Positions 15,503-19,385 of a stretch of 19,385 nt of DNA are shown here, one piece after another. The notes beneath the pieces were generated by a model that did not search any database, was not told where the DNA came from, and saw only the letters and a list, made by a program, of their open reading frames with translations. The translations under genes were made by a program, and so were the position numbers. Within the stretch, counting starts at the first letter, position 1, and each line of letters begins with the position of its first letter. Source of the stretch: Bacteroidales bacterium UBA1216 (lineage in GTDB: Bacteria; Bacteroidota; Bacteroidia; Bacteroidales; Paludibacteraceae); the NCBI GenBank assembly GCA_002309255.1, contig DBXI01000015.1, forward strand, positions 1-19,385, written 5' to 3'.

Positions 15503-15523
15503 CTATTAATTATTAATTGTTAA
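15503..15523. repeat. Heptamer repeat between the two OMP genes
   Basis: CTATTAA, TTATTAA and TTGTTAA form three clean units. A more decayed 7-bp register (such as ACTGTTA and ACCCTTC) continues to about 15558, just before the stop codon of paralogue B. AT-richness lowers the weight of this array taken alone. Confidence 0.5.
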
Positions 15524-15559
15524 TTATTTACATGTTAATTTTTCACTGTTAACCCTTCA

Positions 15560-16459
15560 CTAGTTCCACGTCACTCCCGCATGCACGTTCCATAAAGGCT
15601 GCATGCTGCTCGGGTTGAGCACCATTACTCCACCTACATCCACCGCACACATATCGGTCACTTGCCACGACTTATTCAGTCCGATGGATACATTCACTAC
15701 GGCAAAGTTCTTCTGATAGCCCGTGTACATACTTTTCCACGGCGTCACGCCTATCACTCCCGACAGCGTAAAATCAAGCGGCAAGGGCTGATCATAACGC
15801 ACCTCAATGTACGTTGAGTACGCACGCTTGAGTTCGCCGCCTACCAGATAGCCGTCGCGGCCGAAGGTGCGGGTGCACCACAAGAACTGCAACGGCACCC
15901 TGTCCGATATGCGGTAGCCCACTCGCCACTCGGTGGTCACACCACCACCACCGGGCTCATGGTTGCCGAAGTCGAAGTAGCGCGACATCCGCCCGTCAGC
16001 ATAACGGTCGAAGTAGTACATGTGAATGAACAGCACCTTGAAACCCTTATACCTGAACCCGACAGACATATCCACCTCTGGGTTCAGTCCGGTCAACGGA
16101 CGCCCGTTGGCATCTTTCCTGCCCCATTGCCAGTCCGTTGTTCCTACGTTCCACCAGCTGTTGAGGAAAAAACCGTAGTAACTGACCTCCGCCTCAGCCT
16201 GCAGACTCAGTCCGCCGCAGTACAATCCGCGCCACACATAGTTGGCATCCAGCTCGGCATGCGCGTACCACGCAAAGTGCGACGACGCAGCCACTGGCTC
16301 AATAGGAGCAGGCGATACAAGCTCAAGCGAAACAGGCTCAGTCGGCAAGTCTGTCTGAGCATGCACACGAGCTGCAAACAAAGAGAGCATCACTCCTACC
16401 AGTATGGGAAGAGTGAGCCCTCGTTGCCGATATCCCCTTTGACGTAGCGAGGATAGCAT
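15560..16459 (-). CDS. Outer-membrane beta-barrel protein, paralogue B
   Basis: A 299-residue protein with a long n-region, a hydrophobic core (PILVGVMLSLFAARVHA) and probable cleavage before QTDLP. A Pro/Glu/Ala-rich segment of about 25 residues follows before the barrel begins at HAELDANYVWRGLYCGG. Shared motifs with paralogue A (YVWRG; TTDWQWG against ASDWKFQ; YIEVRYDQPLPLDFTLSGVIGVTPW) show common descent, but divergence is substantial, so the duplication is not recent. It ends in TWN rather than a terminal aromatic, which is unusual for a barrel. It follows the 82-residue helix-turn-helix gene by 13 bases and is likely co-transcribed with it. Function unknown. Confidence 0.77.
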   Translation of the reverse strand: MLSSLRQRGYRQRGLTLPILVGVMLSLFAARVHAQTDLPTEPVSLELVSPAPIEPVAASSHFAWYAHAELDANYVWRGLYCGGLSLQAEAEVSYYGFFLNSWWNVGTTDWQWGRKDANGRPLTGLNPEVDMSVGFRYKGFKVLFIHMYYFDRYADGRMSRYFDFGNHEPGGGGVTTEWRVGYRISDRVPLQFLWCTRTFGRDGYLVGGELKRAYSTYIEVRYDQPLPLDFTLSGVIGVTPWKSMYTGYQKNFAVVNVSIGLNKSWQVTDMCAVDVGGVMVLNPSSMQPLWNVHAGVTWN

Positions 16460-16472
16460 CGCGTGAGGATGG

Positions 16473-16721
16473 TTAGAGGTTGTTTTTGGCCTCCCACGCT
16501 ATGCGCAGAGCGACCTCCAGGATGCGGGTGTCACCCAGCATCACAATACCACCGTCAGGACCCGGCTCAATGTGGTAGCCGGCCTCTGCCGAACCGCTGC
16601 CGTTGAAATAAGCGCGAACATCATCAGCGTTTATACCCAACTCTGCAGCAATCTTGTCCATACTACCATGAGGCAGACTGTCCTTCACATCACGAAGACG
16701 ATTAAATGTTGTACGTGTCAT
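16473..16721 (-). CDS. Small helix-turn-helix-like protein
   Basis: An 82-residue protein of unnamed family. Residues 19-40 (SMDKIAAELGINADDVRAYF) read as a helix-turn-helix: a helix, a Gly turn and a recognition helix. The C-terminal half (HIEPGPDGGIVMLGDT, then ILEVALRIAWEAKNNL) has a short beta segment and a helix. I recall similar short proteins in other Bacteroidales but cannot name a family. It may be a small regulator or a nucleoid-type protein. It sits between nadD and the OMP pair, 55 bases after nadD. Confidence 0.7.
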   Translation of the reverse strand: MTRTTFNRLRDVKDSLPHGSMDKIAAELGINADDVRAYFNGSGSAEAGYHIEPGPDGGIVMLGDTRILEVALRIAWEAKNNL

Positions 16722-16755
16722 ATCTTATGTTATTTAGTTATTATACACTTTTCAC

Positions 16756-16790
16756 CTATTAAGTATTCACTATTAACTATTCACTATTCA
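16756..16790. repeat. Five-unit heptamer array running into nadD
   Basis: Units in register: CTATTAA, GTATTCA, CTATTAA, CTATTCA, CTATTCA. The last two lie inside nadD and supply its TAG stop and the residues just before it. TATT is present in every unit. The array lies upstream of the 82-residue gene. Confidence 0.85.
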
Positions 16791-17325
16791 CTGCTCTCAG
16801 TTCCGTGCTAGATATATCGAATAGTGGCGCTTCTGTTAGCAGGTGTATCTCTCCTTGCAGTCCGCTCACCTCGCGCCGAATCTCCTTCATTCCCTCTTTA
16901 CCGCGCGGATAGACGTATATCGGGTATCTTGCCTGTATGCTTTCCCACTCTCTCCACCGCGTACGTATCGCCCAATTGTCCTGCCCTATCAGTAGCGCGA
17001 ACCGGTGTTCGGGATACGCTTTCTCCAACGCGCGAAGCGTGTTTGCTGTGTACGATGGTCGCGGCAGGCTGAACTCAAAATCACTCACGCGCACGCGCTC
17101 AATACCATCTAATGTATGTGCCTTCTGCAGCCGAGCTATCTCCTGCAGGGCTGATTGCAGCCGCTGCTGCTCATCCGCCAATATACTGCTTGCCTTCAGC
17201 GGATTATTGGGTGTTACCATCAGCCATACTTCGTCAACTTCAGTATGTGCCGCCACCCAGGCTGCCAAACCCGTATGTCCGTAGTGCAACGGATTGAATG
17301 ACCCTCCGTAAATCGCTATCAGCAT
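16777..17325 (-). CDS. nadD: Nicotinate-nucleotide adenylyltransferase
   Basis: A 182-residue nucleotidyl transferase that converts nicotinate mononucleotide and ATP to deamido-NAD. GGSFNPLHYGH (7-17) is the GxFxPxHxGH ATP signature; WLMVTPNNPLK follows in the substrate region; LLIGQDNW and the REWESI helix are typical of NadD; ISSTELR (171-177) is the C-terminal ISSTxIR signature. Length is normal. The final residues, AVNSE, are encoded by the heptamer repeat. It follows gmk by 48 bases; gmk-nadD adjacency is usual in Bacteroidales. Confidence 0.96.
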   Translation of the reverse strand: MLIAIYGGSFNPLHYGHTGLAAWVAAHTEVDEVWLMVTPNNPLKASSILADEQQRLQSALQEIARLQKAHTLDGIERVRVSDFEFSLPRPSYTANTLRALEKAYPEHRFALLIGQDNWAIRTRWREWESIQARYPIYVYPRGKEGMKEIRREVSGLQGEIHLLTEAPLFDISSTELRAVNSE

Positions 17326-17344
17326 CTCTTCCGCTCACTTGTTG

Positions 17345-17360
17345 CAGCCTAACTTGGCTG
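17345..17360 (-). other. Hairpin between gmk and nadD
   Basis: CAGCC, a 6-base loop and GGCTG form a 5-bp stem in the intergenic gap just past the gmk stop codon. It agrees at 14 of 16 positions with the core of the hairpin after pnuC (1596-1611). No U run follows. It lies 20 bases upstream of the nadD start codon and may affect nadD translation; that is inference. Confidence 0.35.
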
Positions 17361-17365
17361 AAAAT

Positions 17366-17379
17366 GTCAATTGTCAATT
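17366..17379. repeat. Two-unit heptamer at the gmk stop codon
   Basis: GTCAATT occurs twice in tandem, and the second copy contains the gmk TGA stop codon and its last Asn codon. With only two copies it is weak alone but matches the pattern at other junctions. Confidence 0.5.
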
Positions 17380-17928
17380 CAAAAAGCTCTCCAGCTCCTT
17401 GTCTAGTGCCTGTTTGGTGGCGTTCAGATCATCGTTAACCAGTATGGTGTCAAACAGCGGCGCATCGGCCATCTCTGTCTCTGCCTTGGCCAGACGTTCC
17501 TCTATCTTCTCCGGCGAATCGGTTCCACGCTTGGTCAGTCGCTCACGTAGCGCCGCTATCGACGGCGGAGCGATGAAGATCGCACGCGCACGGTCACCGA
17601 ACAGCTTCTTCACATTGATTCCGCCCTTGACATCTATGTCGAAGATAACATGATGCCCTGCGCCCTCTATGCGGTCGATCTCCGAGCGCAACGTGCCGTA
17701 GTACGTACCTTTGTACACCTGCTGCCACTCTACGAACGCGTCCTCGCGAATCAACTCCTCAAAACGCTCCGGAGTGATGAAGTAATACTCCTTTCCGTCT
17801 TGTTCTTGACCACGCGGCGCACGCGTAGTAGCACTAATACTGAGCTCCATATCTTGACGGGAGTCAAGCAAGTGCTGTACTAATGTCGATTTACCGGAAC
17901 CGCTCGGGGCGGAAAAGATCAGAATCAT
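17374..17928 (-). CDS. gmk: Guanylate kinase
   Basis: A 184-residue essential kinase (GMP and ATP to GDP). SAPSGSGKST (6-15) is the P-loop; SISATTRAPRGQEQDGKEYY is the GMP-binding region; EWQQVYKGTYYGTL and VIFDIDVKGG hold further GMP and Mg contacts; RLTKRGTDSPEKIEERL is the lid and adenine site. Length is normal. In many Bacteroidales a yicC-type gene lies just upstream; here the upstream gene is an outer-membrane protein, so the usual neighbourhood is altered. Confidence 0.97.
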   Translation of the reverse strand: MILIFSAPSGSGKSTLVQHLLDSRQDMELSISATTRAPRGQEQDGKEYYFITPERFEELIREDAFVEWQQVYKGTYYGTLRSEIDRIEGAGHHVIFDIDVKGGINVKKLFGDRARAIFIAPPSIAALRERLTKRGTDSPEKIEERLAKAETEMADAPLFDTILVNDDLNATKQALDKELESFLN

Positions 17929-17976
17929 ATGCTCTGTAAATCAATTGTTTGGCTGATTAAACCTATCTCTCTTAAC

Positions 17977-19155
17977 TTAATTGTCAAAATCGCAATGGCA
18001 GACGTTGAATCGCTGCTGCTTGCGGTACATGCTACCGAAGTCCAGCGGCACGCTCCACAGGCTTACGCTCAAACGAATACCTACGCTGGCGCGGTTGAAC
18101 TTGCGAACAAGCTGTGTCTCGCCCATCTCACCTTCGCCCAGCATCACGCCACCTGCTGCACGGTTAGCCTCCAGCACGGACACATAGTCGCGGCGAAATA
18201 CAGGATCGTTCGTGTGGATGTCACGCGAGTAGTGCCACTCCATGAGCGAGGTGTTGTTCGTGGGCTGCATCGTGTACGCCATCGGATCATACTCCAGGTA
18301 CGCACCTATCGCGAAATCCGTCTTGTCGCCCACCTTGAAACTATAGTTCAGGTCAACCATTACAGCAAAGTGCGGCTTGAACCGGTCGTAACGATCGTCG
18401 GCCATCTGCTTGAGGCTGTTCACGGTGCTGGGCACAATACCTGTTCCAGTCCTTTGATCATACAGAAAAGCAGCTCCTGCCTCATCCGTGGTCGGGTCTA
18501 TGGTGCCGATATCCGGGAGTGTTACACCGGGTTTGGGGTAGTACACCTTCAGATTTGATTCCTGAATCCGTTGCCAATACATACCATGAACAGGCACACT
18601 CACGCGTACACCGGCAAACAAACTGAAGTCGCCAATGAACACGCCTAATTGAATCGGAGCAGATGCTATGATCAACTGCTGCGTTTCCGTGAAACGTCCC
18701 AACGAGTAGCCTACATTAGCCAGCATCGCATCCGGCTCATAGCTGCGCGGCACGATATAGTAGTCCGAGTAGGCACCACCGCTCGTTATAGGGAAGTGAC
18801 TGTACGGATCAAAAGGTGCCCCCCCTTCCTCGGATGGTGCTGGTGGCACTCCGATCACTTGCTCACCACTCCCTGGTTTGCCTGCAACAAACGTGCCTGC
18901 TGCTACATCAACACCCAAGCCCACTCGCGCACCTATAAAGAACGGCGAGCGGTACTTGTACGAGAAGTCCACCCCCACATTGTAGTTGGGCATCGGCTTG
19001 CCGTAATCCGTATCGTACAACAGAGCTGTTGCGCCCACACGTGTAGCAAACTCAAAAGCGTGCTGCGCGCGCAGACTTGTCACACCAAGCACGGCTACGC
19101 ATGCCGCAAGCGACAGGCGCAACCATGATTGACGTGTTCTTGATTGTTTTACCAT
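17977..19155 (-). CDS. Outer-membrane beta-barrel protein downstream of nifJ
   Basis: A 392-residue protein with a signal peptide (RLSLAACVAVLGVTSLRA, then QH) and a barrel-like body of alternating strands (EFATRVGATALLY, NVGVDFSYKYRSPFFIGARVG, FSLFAGVRVSVPVHGMYW, HFAVMVDLNYSFKVG, SVGIRLSVSLWSVPL). Long hydrophilic inserts, one Pro/Gly-rich (VIGVPPAPSEEGGAPF), look like extracellular loops. It ends with the odd polar tail FNVCHCDFDN rather than a terminal aromatic. The start at 19155 gives a standard signal peptide and overlaps the nifJ stop by 7 bases (ATGGTAA), which suggests translational coupling; an in-frame ATG at 19194 is less likely. I do not recognise a named family. Confidence 0.75.
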   Translation of the reverse strand: MVKQSRTRQSWLRLSLAACVAVLGVTSLRAQHAFEFATRVGATALLYDTDYGKPMPNYNVGVDFSYKYRSPFFIGARVGLGVDVAAGTFVAGKPGSGEQVIGVPPAPSEEGGAPFDPYSHFPITSGGAYSDYYIVPRSYEPDAMLANVGYSLGRFTETQQLIIASAPIQLGVFIGDFSLFAGVRVSVPVHGMYWQRIQESNLKVYYPKPGVTLPDIGTIDPTTDEAGAAFLYDQRTGTGIVPSTVNSLKQMADDRYDRFKPHFAVMVDLNYSFKVGDKTDFAIGAYLEYDPMAYTMQPTNNTSLMEWHYSRDIHTNDPVFRRDYVSVLEANRAAGGVMLGEGEMGETQLVRKFNRASVGIRLSVSLWSVPLDFGSMYRKQQRFNVCHCDFDN

Positions 19156-19385
19156 TGTGTTGATAACATTCGTTGATAACTCTTGTAGCGCCACTGTGCA
19201 TTCTCCTTGGCGGCATTGAACAACTCGTCTGCCTCCTTCGGATACTGCTTCATCACGCTCGCAAAGCGAACCTCGCCCTTGAGATAGTCAACGAACTTAT
19301 CCCACTGAGGCTCTTTTGAATCGAACTGGAAGGGGTTCTTGCCCTCGGCCTCCAGCATCGGATTGTAGCGCCACAGATGCCAGTA
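19149..19385 (-). CDS. nifJ: Pyruvate:ferredoxin oxidoreductase, C-terminal fragment
   Basis: The last 78 residues of a gene cut by the window edge; the frame is open to 19385. YWHLWRYNPMLEAEGKNPFQ, then DSKEPQWDKFVDYLKGEVRF and ANAKWRY-like ENAQWRYKSY match the C-terminus of single-chain PFOR, which oxidises pyruvate to acetyl-CoA and reduces ferredoxin in anaerobes. It ends in TAA overlapping the start of the downstream barrel gene. Confidence 0.9.
   Translation of the reverse strand, partial: YWHLWRYNPMLEAEGKNPFQFDSKEPQWDKFVDYLKGEVRFASVMKQYPKEADELFNAAKENAQWRYKSYQRMLSTQW

Noticed and set aside
17929..18558. Plus-strand open frame of 209 codons opposite the nifJ-linked barrel gene
   Set aside because: The minus-strand gene has a signal peptide and barrel-like strands; the plus frame has none and begins in the gap next to gmk.

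Overview
The window reads as a chromosomal segment of a Bacteroidales bacterium; genus is not resolvable from sequence alone. Evidence for the order is the Bacteroidetes-type promoter (TTTG or CTTG, a 20-base spacer, then TAnnTTTG) seen three times, the absence of clear Shine-Dalgarno sites, and families typical of the group: DUF4837 lipoprotein, single-chain pyruvate:ferredoxin oxidoreductase, a TPR protein abutting ribH, TrpB2-type tryptophan synthase and a secreted TPR-CHAT protein. All 18 recognised genes lie on the minus strand, so transcription runs from high to low coordinates. No tRNA, rRNA, CRISPR array, insertion sequence or prophage was seen. No gene-free stretch exceeds 300 bases; the largest is 1-228.

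Layout in the direction of transcription. Right edge: the C-terminus of nifJ, a 7-base overlap into an outer-membrane barrel protein, then gmk (GMP to GDP) and nadD (NAD synthesis), a small helix-turn-helix protein, two tandem paralogous outer-membrane proteins, an ApbE flavin transferase and a DUF4837 lipoprotein. A promoter at 12195-12226 then starts a run of TPR membrane protein, ribH, lysC, yitT, a sugar-nucleotidyltransferase and galE, ending at a strong terminator (6335-6361). A second well-formed promoter (6243-6274) drives a large secreted TPR-CHAT protein with a caspase-like His/Cys pair. Then come lplA, a PnuC-like transporter and trpB2, closed by a terminator at 117-149. A third promoter (22-53), overlapped by repeats spaced exactly 21 bp, fires toward a gene off the left edge.

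The genes are mostly core metabolism: riboflavin, aspartate-family amino acids, NAD, GMP, lipoate, tryptophan and UDP-galactose. The unusual content is between genes. Many short intergenic gaps are filled by tandem 7-bp repeats, each gap with its own heptamer, and several arrays run into the stop codon and last codons of the preceding gene. An 11-bp triple repeat, a 21-bp phased repeat and a REPIN-like set of about 23-bp repeats flanking the nucleotidyltransferase gene add to this. These repeats and the stand-alone TPR-CHAT gene with its palindrome-rich promoter are the best candidates for undescribed biology.
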